From Kordia algicida (GTDB taxonomy: Bacteria > Bacteroidota > Bacteroidia > Flavobacteriales > Flavobacteriaceae): a stretch of DNA of 64,000 bases. The notes beneath the pieces are model-generated. The model saw only the letters and a program-made list of their open reading frames with translations, had not been told where the DNA came from and searched no databases. Every line of letters begins with the position of its first letter. The stretch's first letter is position 1. Positions 26,600-36,409 of this stretch are shown one piece after another. The stretch lies in assembly GCF_051013375.1 (NCBI RefSeq), contig NZ_CP142125.1; one strand, written 5' to 3'. A program made the position numbers and the translations under genes.

Positions 26600-26609
26600 C
26601 ATACTAAAA

Positions 26610-27077
26610 ATGTTTAAAGAAAAAGTTACAAAATTATTGCAGGAAGTACTAGAAGAAGAATCTTCATTGTTCCTGATTTCTAAAGAGATACAAGCTGGAA
26701 ACAAGATTGTAATTGTGATTGATGGCGATAATGGTGTAACGTTAAATGACTGTATGAAAGTGAGTCGTCATATAGAACATAACCTTGATCGAGAAGAAGA
26801 AGATTTTTCGTTAGAAGTATTATCTTCGGGAATCTCTGAAGGAATTACACACATTCGTCAGTACAAGAAAAATGTGGGTAGAAAATTAGAAATCATCATG
26901 GCAGATAACCAAAAAGTAACAGGTACTTTGGTAGAAGCTGACGATGAAAAAGTAAAACTGCAATGGAAAGCGCGCGAGCCAAAACCCATTGGAAAAGGTA
27001 AAATAACGGTTCAAAAAGAACAAGAAATACCTTATAAAGATATTGTAAAAGCAAAAGTTATGGTAACATTTAATTAA
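26610..27077 (+). CDS. rimP: Ribosome maturation factor RimP
   Basis: A 155-residue protein needed for maturation of the 30S ribosomal subunit. The N-terminal domain has VIDGDNGVTLNDCMKVSRHI and EEDFSLEVLSSGISEGI, close to the family's typical DVSSPGxxRPL region, and the C-terminal SH3-like domain follows. A longer frame back to 26544 opens with TTG and would cover the leader hairpin, so the ATG at 26610 (MFKEKVTKLLQEV) is chosen. It heads the rimP-nusA-infB order found across bacteria. The gap to nusA is 9 bases. Confidence 0.93.
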   Translation: MFKEKVTKLLQEVLEEESSLFLISKEIQAGNKIVIVIDGDNGVTLNDCMKVSRHIEHNLDREEEDFSLEVLSSGISEGITHIRQYKKNVGRKLEIIMADNQKVTGTLVEADDEKVKLQWKAREPKPIGKGKITVQKEQEIPYKDIVKAKVMVTFN

Positions 27078-27086
27078 AGACATGTC

Positions 27087-28319
27087 ATGGAGAATCTAGC
27101 ATTGATTGAGTCGTTTTCAGAATTTAAGGACGACAAGCTAATAGATCGTGTAACGCTAATGGCGATATTAGAAGATGTTTTTAGAAATGCATTAAAAAAG
27201 AAATTTGGATCAGATGATAATTTTGACATCATTATAAATCCCGACAAAGGAGATTTGGAAATTTGGAGAAATAGAATCGTAGTAGCTGATGGAGAAGTAG
27301 AAGACCCAAATCAAGAAATTGAGTTAACAGACGCTCGAAAAATTGAGCCAGATTTTGAAGTTGGAGAAGATGTATCTGAAGAAGTAAAATTAATCGACCT
27401 AGGAAGGAGAGCAATCTTAGCCTTGCGTCAAAACTTAATTTCAAAAATACACGAACACGATAATACAACCATCTACAAACAATTTAAAGATTTAGTAGGT
27501 GACATTTACACGGCAGAAGTTCATCATATCAGACACAGAGCAGTAATACTCTTAGATGATGAAGGAAATGAAATCGTGTTGCCAAAAGAAAACCAAATTC
27601 CATCAGATTTTTTCCGCAAAGGTGAAAATGTAAGAGGAATTATTGACAGAGTAGATTTAAAAGGAAATAAACCTATGATCGTCATGTCGAGAACGGCACC
27701 AGAATTCTTGGAAAAACTATTTGAACAAGAAATTCCAGAAGTTTTTGACGGACTTATCACGGTTAAAAAAGTAGTAAGAATTCCAGGTGAAAAAGCAAAA
27801 GTAGCAGTTGATTCTTACGATGATAGAATTGACCCTGTGGGTGCATGTGTGGGAATGAAAGGTTCTCGTATTCACGGAATTGTAAGAGAATTAGGGAACG
27901 AAAATATAGATGTAATTAATTACACAACAAACTTACAACTATACATTACACGTGCCTTAAGTCCTGCAAGAGTAAGTTCGCTTAAAATTGATGAAGAAGC
28001 GAAACGTGTAGAAGTATTCTTAAAACCAGAAGAAGTATCAAAAGCAATCGGTAAAGGTGGATTCAACATTCGATTAGCAGGACAACTTACAGGATATGAA
28101 ATTGATGTATATCGTGAAGGTGTTGAAGAAGATGTTGAATTAACAGAATTCTCTGATGAAATTGAAGCTTGGGTAATAGAAGAATTTAAGAAAATTGGTT
28201 TAGATACCGCAAAAAGTGTGCTAGATCAAGAATTGGACTTCCTCGTAAAACAAACGGATTTAGAGGAAGAAACTGTTGGGGAAGTAATACGAATTCTAAA
28301 AGAAGAATTCGAAGATTAA
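27087..28319 (+). CDS. nusA: Transcription termination/antitermination protein NusA
   Basis: A 410-residue NusA. The N-terminal RNA-polymerase-binding domain (1-125) begins with LIESFSEFKDDKLIDRVTLM. The S1 domain (about 130-200) and two KH domains (about 225-370) follow; the first contains DPVGACVGMKGSRIHGIVRE and the second AIGKGGFNIRLA. It binds RNA polymerase and controls pausing and termination. It lacks the extra C-terminal acidic repeats of the E. coli protein, which is usual for Bacteroidota. It is the middle gene of the operon. Confidence 0.97.
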   Translation: MENLALIESFSEFKDDKLIDRVTLMAILEDVFRNALKKKFGSDDNFDIIINPDKGDLEIWRNRIVVADGEVEDPNQEIELTDARKIEPDFEVGEDVSEEVKLIDLGRRAILALRQNLISKIHEHDNTTIYKQFKDLVGDIYTAEVHHIRHRAVILLDDEGNEIVLPKENQIPSDFFRKGENVRGIIDRVDLKGNKPMIVMSRTAPEFLEKLFEQEIPEVFDGLITVKKVVRIPGEKAKVAVDSYDDRIDPVGACVGMKGSRIHGIVRELGNENIDVINYTTNLQLYITRALSPARVSSLKIDEEAKRVEVFLKPEEVSKAIGKGGFNIRLAGQLTGYEIDVYREGVEEDVELTEFSDEIEAWVIEEFKKIGLDTAKSVLDQELDFLVKQTDLEEETVGEVIRILKEEFED

Positions 28320-28366
28320 CAAAAGCAGTTTTTTATTTAAAAAGAGGGTAAAATTTAAAATAGCTT

Positions 28367-31183
28367 ATGGCTGAACAAAACAAAATAAGGCTTAGTAAAG
28401 TACTACGCGAACTAAACATTTCGATCGATAGAGCTGTCGACTTCTTAACGCAGAAAGGTTTTTCTGTGGAAAAAAGACCTACGACCAAAATATCGAAAGA
28501 AATATACAATGTGCTACTTGATGGTTTTCAAACCGACAAGAGTAAAAAAGTAGCTTCCAAAGAACTTGGAGAGGAGAAAAGGAAGGAGAAAGAAGCACTA
28601 AGAGAACAACTTGCAAAAGAGCAAGAAGAAGCACAGCGTTTACGTGAAGAACGTGAAAAAGTAGTGCGCGCAAAAGCAAACCTTTCTAAACCGAAAACGA
28701 TTGGAAAAATAGATCTAAACCCTCAAAAAGATACATCGTCTTCAGAAAAGAAAGAAGCTGAAACAGCGCCAAAAGCTCCTGTTCAAAAAGAGTCTAAGCA
28801 AGAAGCTAAAAAAGAAGAAGCAAAACAATCTGCTCCTAAAAAAGAAGCAAAACCGCAAAAAACGCAGACAATTTCAAACAGACCAACTTTCTCAAAACCA
28901 AAACAGGTTCAGAAAGTTGAACAAAAAGAAAAGCCTGCAAAAAAAGCTCCTGCAAAAGAGGAAGCTAAAACGGAAACGCCATCTGAGCCAGAGAAAAAAG
29001 TAATTGAAACAAAATATCAAAAACTTTCTGGTCCTAAAATGACAGGTCAAAAAATTGACTTGACAAAATTTAACAAGGCAAAAAAGAAAAAAGAAGATTC
29101 CAAAAAAGAATCGGAAGCAGATAAAAGAAAGAAACGTAAACGTATTTCAAAAACCGGATCAGGAAACAATAACCGTTCTGGTGGAAACAATAGATTTGGA
29201 GGAAACAAAGGCGGAGGAAATCGTGGTGGAAACCGTAGAGGTGGACAGCGAAAAGCACCTGTTGCTAAAGTAGAGCCAACAGACGAAGAAGTACAAAAAC
29301 AAGTACGTGAAACGCTTGAAAAACTTCAAGGGAAAAGCAACAAATCTAAAGGAGCTAAATACCGTAGAGACAAGCGTGACATCCGTAGGCAGAAAACGGA
29401 AGAAGATTTAGAACAACAAGCAGCAGAAAGCAAAGTATTAAAAGCAACAGAATTCGTAACTGTTGGTGAACTTGCTACAATGATGGATGTTGGAATCAAT
29501 GACATTATCTCAAAATGTATGATGTTGGGAATCATGGTAACCATGAACCAGCGTTTGGATGCAGATACACTATCAATAGTAGCAGAAGAATTTGGCTTTA
29601 CAGTTGATTTCGTCGCTGCTGATATTGAAGAAGCAATCCAAGAAGAAGAAGATGCGCCAGAAGATCTATCTCCAAGAGCACCAATTGTGACGGTAATGGG
29701 ACACGTAGATCACGGTAAAACATCATTGCTTGATTACATTCGAAAAGAAAATGTAATTGCAGGTGAATCTGGAGGAATCACACAGCACATCGGAGCATAC
29801 GGAGTGCAGCTAGAAAATGGGCAGCGAATCACATTTCTAGATACGCCTGGTCACGAAGCCTTTACAGCAATGCGTGCTCGTGGTGCGCAAGTAACGGATA
29901 TTGCAATTATTGTAATCGCAGCAGATGATGATGTAATGCCGCAAACAAAAGAAGCAATCAGTCACGCGCAAGCCGCTGGAGTTCCTATTGTTTTTGCAAT
30001 CAACAAAATTGATAGACCAACAGCAAATCCAGACAAAATTAAAGAGAAACTAGCAGCAATGAATTTGTTGGTAGAAGATTGGGGAGGAAAAATTCAATCG
30101 CATGATATCTCTGCAAAAACTGGATTGGGTGTTGGTGAATTGTTAGAAAAAGTATTGCTTGAAGCAGAATTATTAGAACTAAAAGCAAACCCAGATAAAA
30201 ATGCCGTGGGAACTGTAGTAGAAGCATTCCTTGACAAAGGTCGTGGTTATGTATCAACAATTCTTGTGCAAAATGGTACCTTAAAAATTGGAGATTACTT
30301 ATTGGCTGGAAAGCACAGTGGTAAAATCAAAGCGATGTACGATGAGCGTGGTAAAAAAGTAAAAACTGCCAATCCTTCAACACCAGTATCAATACTTGGT
30401 TTAGATGGAGCGCCACAAGCAGGTGATAAATTCAATGTCTTTGAAGATGAAAAAGATGCGAAGCAAATTGCCGCAAAACGTACACAATTGCTACGTGAAC
30501 AATCTGTAAGAACGCAACGTAGAACTACGCTTGGTGATATTGGTAGAAGAATCAAAATTGGAGACTTTAAAGAGCTTAATATCATTCTTAAAGGTGATGT
30601 GGATGGTTCGGTTGAAGCCTTAACAGATTCATTCCAAAAACTATCAACGGAAGAAATTGAAGTAAAAATCATTCACAAAGCGGTTGGTGCTATCACAGAA
30701 AGTGATGTGTTGTTAGCAAGTGCGTCAGATGCGATTATCATCGGATTTAATGTAAGACCAGCAGGAAACGCAAGAATGGTAGCTGATAAAGAAGAAATCG
30801 ATATCCGTACGTATTCAATCATCTATGATGCTATCAATGATGTAAAAGATGCTATGGAAGGATTGCTATCACCAGAAATGAAAGAAGAAATTACTGGAAA
30901 CGCTGAAATTAGAGAAACATTCAAAATCTCTAAAGTGGGTACAATTGCAGGATGTATGGTGACAGATGGTAAAATATTTAGAAACTCTAACATCAGATTA
31001 ATTCGTGATGGAGTTGTAATATTTACTGGTGAATTGGCTTCGTTAAAACGTTTCAAAGATGACGTAAAAGAAGTAAGTAAAGGGTATGACTGTGGATTGC
31101 AAATCAAAAACTACAACGACATCAAAGAAGGTGACATTGTAGAGGCTTTCCAAGAAATTGCAGTAAAGAAAAAGTTGAAATAA
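28367..31183 (+). CDS. infB: Translation initiation factor IF-2
   Basis: A 938-residue IF-2, the GTPase that brings initiator tRNA to the ribosome. The N-terminal third is long, low-complexity and Lys/Glu/Ala-rich, followed by a Gly/Asn/Arg-rich stretch (about 260-300, with repeats such as GGNRGGNRRGG). The GTPase domain starts near residue 440: G1 GHVDHGKTS, G3 DTPGHEAF and G4 NKID. Domains II to IV follow to the end. It ends the rimP-nusA-infB operon, before a strong terminator. Confidence 0.98.
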   Translation: MAEQNKIRLSKVLRELNISIDRAVDFLTQKGFSVEKRPTTKISKEIYNVLLDGFQTDKSKKVASKELGEEKRKEKEALREQLAKEQEEAQRLREEREKVVRAKANLSKPKTIGKIDLNPQKDTSSSEKKEAETAPKAPVQKESKQEAKKEEAKQSAPKKEAKPQKTQTISNRPTFSKPKQVQKVEQKEKPAKKAPAKEEAKTETPSEPEKKVIETKYQKLSGPKMTGQKIDLTKFNKAKKKKEDSKKESEADKRKKRKRISKTGSGNNNRSGGNNRFGGNKGGGNRGGNRRGGQRKAPVAKVEPTDEEVQKQVRETLEKLQGKSNKSKGAKYRRDKRDIRRQKTEEDLEQQAAESKVLKATEFVTVGELATMMDVGINDIISKCMMLGIMVTMNQRLDADTLSIVAEEFGFTVDFVAADIEEAIQEEEDAPEDLSPRAPIVTVMGHVDHGKTSLLDYIRKENVIAGESGGITQHIGAYGVQLENGQRITFLDTPGHEAFTAMRARGAQVTDIAIIVIAADDDVMPQTKEAISHAQAAGVPIVFAINKIDRPTANPDKIKEKLAAMNLLVEDWGGKIQSHDISAKTGLGVGELLEKVLLEAELLELKANPDKNAVGTVVEAFLDKGRGYVSTILVQNGTLKIGDYLLAGKHSGKIKAMYDERGKKVKTANPSTPVSILGLDGAPQAGDKFNVFEDEKDAKQIAAKRTQLLREQSVRTQRRTTLGDIGRRIKIGDFKELNIILKGDVDGSVEALTDSFQKLSTEEIEVKIIHKAVGAITESDVLLASASDAIIIGFNVRPAGNARMVADKEEIDIRTYSIIYDAINDVKDAMEGLLSPEMKEEITGNAEIRETFKISKVGTIAGCMVTDGKIFRNSNIRLIRDGVVIFTGELASLKRFKDDVKEVSKGYDCGLQIKNYNDIKEGDIVEAFQEIAVKKKLK

Positions 31184-31201
31184 ACTTTCTAAAATATGTA
31201 C

Positions 31202-31232
31202 AAAAAAGGATCGCAATTGCGATCCTTTTTTT
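31202..31232. terminator. Terminator after infB
   Basis: AAAAAAGGATCGCAATTGCG is the left part of a perfect palindrome that continues ATCCTTTTTT, with T on both strands. It may also serve the convergent SPOR-domain gene. Confidence 0.85.
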
Positions 31233-31266
31233 ATGATATACGATTATTAAATCAATTCAATAATCG

Positions 31267-31668
31267 TTACTTTTTCTTCTTCTTTGGAGGTGTAAAAACA
31301 AAAGCGTTTGGAAAAGTCTTTTGTACTTCTACTAAATAACGTTCAGCCTCCAAACTCGTTCTAAAATTTCCTACCCAAACTTTATAATTTGGAGTTTCAA
31401 ATTTAATATTGGCAGGAATATCATAGTACTTTGCTTCAAATCTAGACTTCACTTTTTGAGCATTTCGGAGTTTTCCATTGAAGATTTGAATCTTCAAACG
31501 CGTGTCGTTATCCGTTTCTTGGTTAATTTCTTTCTGATATGTAAGTAATTTATCAATTTTCGGGTCTTTGGAGATGTTAATTTCTCCTTGTTGTGCTGTT
31601 GCAACTCCCGAATAAAAAAAAGCTGTTAAAGCTAAAATAGCAATCTTTTCTAAAGCTAAAAATCTCAT
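31267..31668 (-). CDS. SPOR-domain protein, exported
   Basis: A 133-residue protein with a signal peptide (MRFLALEKIAILALTAFFYS, cleavage probably after GVATA) and a C-terminal SPOR-like domain: KLRIQ-type strand LKIQIFNGKLRNAQKVKSRF, then NYKVWVGNFRTSLEAERYL. SPOR domains bind denuded glycan strands of peptidoglycan at division sites. The tail ends in a run of Lys. A longer frame to 31689 starts with TTG and lies over the -7 element, so the ATG at 31668 is chosen. It is convergent with infB. Confidence 0.85.
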   Translation of the reverse strand: MRFLALEKIAILALTAFFYSGVATAQQGEINISKDPKIDKLLTYQKEINQETDNDTRLKIQIFNGKLRNAQKVKSRFEAKYYDIPANIKFETPNYKVWVGNFRTSLEAERYLVEVQKTFPNAFVFTPPKKKKK

Positions 31669-31686
31669 AATGAATACAATTTTATA

Positions 31687-31694
31687 CAAATGTA
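31687..31694 (-). promoter_or_regulatory. -7 element before the SPOR-domain gene
   Basis: The minus strand reads TACATTTG, 18 bases before the ATG at 31668. This also speaks against the longer TTG start, which would fall inside it. Confidence 0.55.
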
Positions 31695-31769
31695 AAATAT
31701 ACTAACGAACTTTAGAGTACAAATGTTATTTAGAATTACTATAAATTACAAATTAACAGTTCACTAACA

Positions 31770-31800
31770 TTTCTCAAATTAAACGCTATTTGTATTTTTG
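31770..31800 (+). promoter_or_regulatory. Candidate promoter of the act-cox respiratory operon
   Basis: TTTC (31770-31773), 19 bases, then TATTTTTG (31793-31800) nearly fits TTTG-N19-TAnnTTTG. It lies 81 bases before actA. Confidence 0.6.
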
Positions 31801-31881
31801 CTCAAATTTGGAACAAGCATGAACGTCTAAGTTCAAACTAAACTTAGAAAAAACCATGCCAAATTAAGAAGACTTTAAAAT

Positions 31882-33177
31882 ATGAAAAAGGTGAATCACC
31901 GTAATTCAATTTCAAGAATTTTAGGAATCGCGCTAGCGCTAATGCTAGCATTTTCAACTTCTATCTTTGCTCAAGGCGAGGCCGCAATAAAAGAAGGTGA
32001 AGCTTTGTTTAAAGCAAATTGTGCTGCTTGTCATAAAATGGATGCCATGTCTACGGGTCCAGCATTAAGAGGAGTGGAAGCACGTTTGGAGGAAGAAGAA
32101 GGCTTAGATCGTGAGTGGTTGTATAAATGGATCAAAAACAGTTCGGCACTAATCAAGTCGGGAGATCGTTATGCAGTTAAAGTGTACGAAGCTAATGGTA
32201 AACGTCAAATGACAGCGTTTCCGCAGTTAAGTAATGAGGATATTGATAATATTCTTGCGTATACTGCTCAGGAAAAAGCGCCGCCGGTTAATGGTGGTGG
32301 TGAGTTGACTCCAGTAGTTGTAGATAATGGAGGTTTCTCAAACAAAATGATTCTTTGGGCGTTAATCGTGTTATTTGGATTGCTTGCTCTAGGGTTGTTC
32401 TTAGTAAATAAAACACTTCGCAAATTTGCAGTTGCCAATGGTACGTTGGTTGTTGAAGAAGAAAAAGGAACGCCAATATGGAAAGCATTTGTTCAAAATC
32501 AATTCTTGGTAATTGTAGCGACTATCTTTTTCTTGTTAGGTTCAGCATATTTTGGGTATGGGTATCTAATGCAAGTTGGAGTCGATCAAGGATATCAACC
32601 AATTCAGCCAATCCATTACTCACACAGAATTCACGCTGGAGATAATAAAATAGAATGTAAATACTGTCACTCGTCAGCGAGAGTAAGTAAGCATTCAGGA
32701 ATTCCATCATTAAATGTATGTATGAACTGTCACAAAAACATTGCGCAGGTATCTGAAGATGTTCAGAAAGAAGGTGTAAAGTATGGTGTTGACTACAATG
32801 CAGAAATTCAGAAACTCTATGAGGCAACAGGTTGGGATCCAACAAAGCAAGATTATGTAAATGATCCAAAGCCAGTAAAATGGGTGCGTATTCATAACTT
32901 GCCAGACTTTGTGTACTTCAATCACTCGCAACACGTATCTGTAGCAGGAGTTGACTGTCAAACATGTCACGGGCAAATTCAAGAAATGGAAATTGTTGAG
33001 CAACACTCTCCACTAACAATGGGATGGTGCATCAACTGTCACAGAGAAACAGATGTGAACTTCAGAGGAAGTGCATACTATGACAAGATTCACGAGCAGT
33101 TAAAAGAAAAATATGGTGTTGAATCATTCAAAGCGTCTCAAATGGGAGCGTTAGAATGTGGAAAATGTCACTATTAA
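31882..33177 (+). CDS. actA: Alternative complex III subunit ActA-like, six-heme cytochrome c
   Basis: A 431-residue protein. A signal peptide (ending STSIFAQ) is followed by a monoheme cytochrome c domain with CAACH (about 50), a membrane helix near 155-175, a second helix near 205-230, and then a multiheme part with CKYCH, CMNCH, CQTCH, CINCH and CGKCH. That makes six CxxCH sites, where the ActA of better-known complexes has five, so the extra N-terminal heme domain looks like a fusion. It would pass electrons from the complex's quinol oxidation to the terminal oxidase. It heads the act operon. Confidence 0.92.
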   Translation: MKKVNHRNSISRILGIALALMLAFSTSIFAQGEAAIKEGEALFKANCAACHKMDAMSTGPALRGVEARLEEEEGLDREWLYKWIKNSSALIKSGDRYAVKVYEANGKRQMTAFPQLSNEDIDNILAYTAQEKAPPVNGGGELTPVVVDNGGFSNKMILWALIVLFGLLALGLFLVNKTLRKFAVANGTLVVEEEKGTPIWKAFVQNQFLVIVATIFFLLGSAYFGYGYLMQVGVDQGYQPIQPIHYSHRIHAGDNKIECKYCHSSARVSKHSGIPSLNVCMNCHKNIAQVSEDVQKEGVKYGVDYNAEIQKLYEATGWDPTKQDYVNDPKPVKWVRIHNLPDFVYFNHSQHVSVAGVDCQTCHGQIQEMEIVEQHSPLTMGWCINCHRETDVNFRGSAYYDKIHEQLKEKYGVESFKASQMGALECGKCHY

Positions 33178-33207
33178 TAGTAATATAAGAAGCTAATTAT
33201 ATATAAT

Positions 33208-36200
33208 ATGGCATCAAACAAGAAATACTGGAAAAGTGTTGAGGAGCTAAATGAAAATAGCACTATTGTTGAGACGCTTAGACAGAATGAGTTTGTAGAA
33301 GAAGTTCCTGTAGATGAATTCTTAGGGGATAAACAGACTTTAGAGTCTTCTTCAACTTCTCGTAGAGACTTTCTTAAATATGTTGGTTTTAGTACAGCTG
33401 CTGCAACATTGGCAGCCTGTGAAGGGCCAGTTATTAAATCTATTCCTTATGTAGTGCAACCAGAAACAATTGTTCCTGGAGTTGCAGACTACTACGCAAC
33501 AACAATTGCTGATGGATATGATTTTGCAAGTATTTTAATTAAAACACGAGAAGGTCGTCCAATTAAAGTTGAAAACAACAAGGAAGCTGTAACTAAAGGA
33601 AGTGCAAATGCAAGAGTTCATGCGTCTGTATTATCTTTATATGATAGCATGAGAGTTAAGCAACCTAAAATTGCTGGTGCAGATGCTTCTTGGGAAACGT
33701 TGGATGCTGAAATTGGTCAAAAACTAAACCAAGTAAGTGCTTCTGGAAAGCAAATCGTTTTACTTACACAAACTTTTGCAAGTCCTTCAACTGCAAAATT
33801 AGTTGGAGAATTTAAAGCAAGATATGGAAACGTAAATCATGTAGTATACGATGCAATCTCAGAATCTACAGCATTAGATGCTTTTGAAGCTAAATACGGT
33901 CAAAGAGCATTAGCTGATTACGACTTTTCTAAAGCAGAAGTGATCGTGTCTGTCGGAGCTGACTTCTTAGGAGATTGGCAAGGTGGTGGATATGATGATG
34001 GTTATGCTAAAGGTAGAATTCCTACTGGTAAGCATGGTCAGGCAAAAATGTCTAGACATGTGCAGTTTGAAGCAAACATGACATTATCAGGTGCAAATGC
34101 TGATAAGCGTGTGCCGTTATCTCCATCAGATCAAAAAGTTGCTTTAGCAAAAATCTATGCAGGAGTTACAGGAAATAGTGTTTCAGGTAGAAAACTATCT
34201 GATAAAGTTGAAGATGCGATCAAAAAAGCAGTTGCGCAACTTAAAAAAGCAAATTCTAAAGCAGTTGTGGTATCAGGAATCAATGATGTTGATGCGCAAA
34301 GCTTAGTGTTGGCTATCAATGAAAGCTTAAATAGTGAAGCGTTTGACAAAGATGCGCCACGTAAAATAAGACAAGGTGATGATAAAGCTGTAGCAAAACT
34401 AATCAGTGATATGAAAGCTGGTACTGTTGGAGGAATCATCATGGCTGGAGTAAATCCAGTATATACATTGCCAAATGGAGAAGAATTTGGTGAAGCTTTA
34501 AGTAAATTAGACTTAGCTGTTACATTCACGCAAAAAGAAGATGAAACAGCATTAAAAACGAAATACGTAGCTGCTGCTCCACATTATTTAGAATCTTGGG
34601 GAGATGTAGAGATCAAAAAAGGTCACTACAGTGTAATGCAACCTACAATTCGTCCATTATTTGATACAAGACAATTTCAAGACGCTTTATTAAAGTGGAC
34701 TGGAAATGAAAAAGCATACTACGAATACCTAAAAGAAACATGGACTACAGAAATTCTTGGAGGAACTCCTTGGAATATAGCTGTTCATGATGGTGTATTC
34801 AAAACAACAGCAGAAGTAAGTTTGGCTGATGAAGCCAATGCTGCTATTGAAGAAGCGGAAGCTAACCAAACAGACGAAGAAGTAGGAGCGACAGCAATGC
34901 AAAACACAGATGTTGGTGCGCAAGCTAGAAAATTGGCTTCAACTCCTGCGGCTTCTGGAATGGAGTTGGTTTTATACGCTAAAACAGGAATGGGAGATGG
35001 ACAACAAGCTAACAACCCTTGGTTGCAAGAATTCCCTGATCCAATTACTAGAGCTTCTTGGGATAACTACTTAACCATATCTCAAGCTGATGCTGATGCA
35101 AATGAAATCAAAAACTGGAATGTTGCCAATGGCGGATTAAACGGTAGCTATGTTGATGTTACTGTAAATGGTCAGGTAATAAAAAATGTGCCAGTAATCA
35201 TTCAGCCAGGTCAAGCAAAAGGAACTGTTGGTTTAGCTTTAGGTTACGGTAAAAAAGCCGGAATCAAAGAAGAAATGCAAACGGGAGTAAACGCTTATAA
35301 AATTTACAACAACTTCAATGCAACTCAAAACGTCTCAATCTCACTAGCTGGCGGAACACACGAATTTGCTTGTGTGCAGTTGCACAATACGCTAATGGGT
35401 AGAGGTGACATTGTAAAAGAAACAACATTAGAAATATTCAATACGAAAGATCACCACGAATGGAATCCAATGCCACATGTGTCTAAAAATCATGAAATGA
35501 TTGATGCGACAGATCCTGGTGCGGATATGTGGGATGAATTTGATCGTTCTATTGGACATCACTTCAACTTAGCTATTGACTTAAACGCTTGTACGGGTTG
35601 TGGAGCATGTGTAATTGCATGTCACGCAGAAAACAATGTGCCAGTAGTTGGTAAATCAGAAGTAAGACGAAGTAGAGATATGCACTGGTTGCGTATTGAT
35701 AGATACTATTCATCTGAAGATACTTTCAGTGAAGATGTTGAAAAGAAAGAAAACTTTGGCGGGCTATTTGGAGACAATGGTTCATTAGGAGGATTTGTTG
35801 AAATGGAAGATCCAGCAGAAAATCCACAAGTTGCTTTCCAACCTGTAATGTGTCAGCACTGTAATCATGCACCATGTGAAACAGTATGTCCAGTAGCAGC
35901 AACATCACACGGTCGTCAAGGTCAAAACCATATGGCATATAACCGTTGTGTTGGAACACGTTACTGTGCAAACAACTGTCCTTACAAAGTACGTCGATTC
36001 AACTGGTTCTTATACAACAAGAATGATGAGTTCGATTATCACATGAATGACGACTTAGGTCGTATGGTATTAAACCCAGATGTAGTAGTACGTTCTAGAG
36101 GTGTGATGGAAAAATGTTCTATGTGTATTCAAAAAACACAAAAAACAATCCTTGATGCAAAACGTGATGGAAGACCTGTAAAAGACGGTGAATTCCAAAC

Positions 36201-36375
36201 GGCTTGTTCTGCGGCATGTAGTTCAGGAGCAATGACATTCGGAGACATCAATGATAAAGAAAGCAAAGTTGCTGAATTATTAGAAGATGACCGTATGTAT
36301 CATTTATTAGAGCATGTTGGGACAAAACCAAACGTACAATATCACGTAAAGGTTAGAAACACTAAAGAAGCATAA
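33208..36375 (+). CDS. actB: Alternative complex III subunit ActB, molybdopterin-oxidoreductase-like with Fe-S domain
   Basis: A 1,055-residue protein. A Tat-type signal (STSRRDFLKYVGFSTAAATL, near 47-66) is followed at once by the lipobox-like LAAC, so it may be a lipid-anchored Tat substrate. The first 750 residues resemble a molybdopterin oxidoreductase, though in this complex the subunit binds no molybdenum cofactor. The C-terminal ferredoxin-like part has four cysteine groups: CTGCGACVIAC (near 795), CQHCNHAPCETVC (881), CVGTRYCANNC (914) and CSMC (970) with CSAAC. These bind the iron-sulfur clusters. It follows actA by 30 bases. Confidence 0.95.
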   Translation: MASNKKYWKSVEELNENSTIVETLRQNEFVEEVPVDEFLGDKQTLESSSTSRRDFLKYVGFSTAAATLAACEGPVIKSIPYVVQPETIVPGVADYYATTIADGYDFASILIKTREGRPIKVENNKEAVTKGSANARVHASVLSLYDSMRVKQPKIAGADASWETLDAEIGQKLNQVSASGKQIVLLTQTFASPSTAKLVGEFKARYGNVNHVVYDAISESTALDAFEAKYGQRALADYDFSKAEVIVSVGADFLGDWQGGGYDDGYAKGRIPTGKHGQAKMSRHVQFEANMTLSGANADKRVPLSPSDQKVALAKIYAGVTGNSVSGRKLSDKVEDAIKKAVAQLKKANSKAVVVSGINDVDAQSLVLAINESLNSEAFDKDAPRKIRQGDDKAVAKLISDMKAGTVGGIIMAGVNPVYTLPNGEEFGEALSKLDLAVTFTQKEDETALKTKYVAAAPHYLESWGDVEIKKGHYSVMQPTIRPLFDTRQFQDALLKWTGNEKAYYEYLKETWTTEILGGTPWNIAVHDGVFKTTAEVSLADEANAAIEEAEANQTDEEVGATAMQNTDVGAQARKLASTPAASGMELVLYAKTGMGDGQQANNPWLQEFPDPITRASWDNYLTISQADADANEIKNWNVANGGLNGSYVDVTVNGQVIKNVPVIIQPGQAKGTVGLALGYGKKAGIKEEMQTGVNAYKIYNNFNATQNVSISLAGGTHEFACVQLHNTLMGRGDIVKETTLEIFNTKDHHEWNPMPHVSKNHEMIDATDPGADMWDEFDRSIGHHFNLAIDLNACTGCGACVIACHAENNVPVVGKSEVRRSRDMHWLRIDRYYSSEDTFSEDVEKKENFGGLFGDNGSLGGFVEMEDPAENPQVAFQPVMCQHCNHAPCETVCPVAATSHGRQGQNHMAYNRCVGTRYCANNCPYKVRRFNWFLYNKNDEFDYHMNDDLGRMVLNPDVVVRSRGVMEKCSMCIQKTQKTILDAKRDGRPVKDGEFQTACSAACSSGAMTFGDINDKESKVAELLEDDRMYHLLEHVGTKPNVQYHVKVRNTKEA

Positions 36376-36409
36376 AAAATAATTAATAAGAAACAATTAT
36401 AAACGGATT

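Noticed and set aside
26544..26609. Longer TTG start for rimP
   Set aside because: The start would overlap the -7 element and the added residues would be the translated leader hairpin, with no family match.
30295..30672. A 125-residue open frame on the minus strand
   Set aside because: Antisense to the well-conserved C-terminal half of infB, without own start signals or domain.
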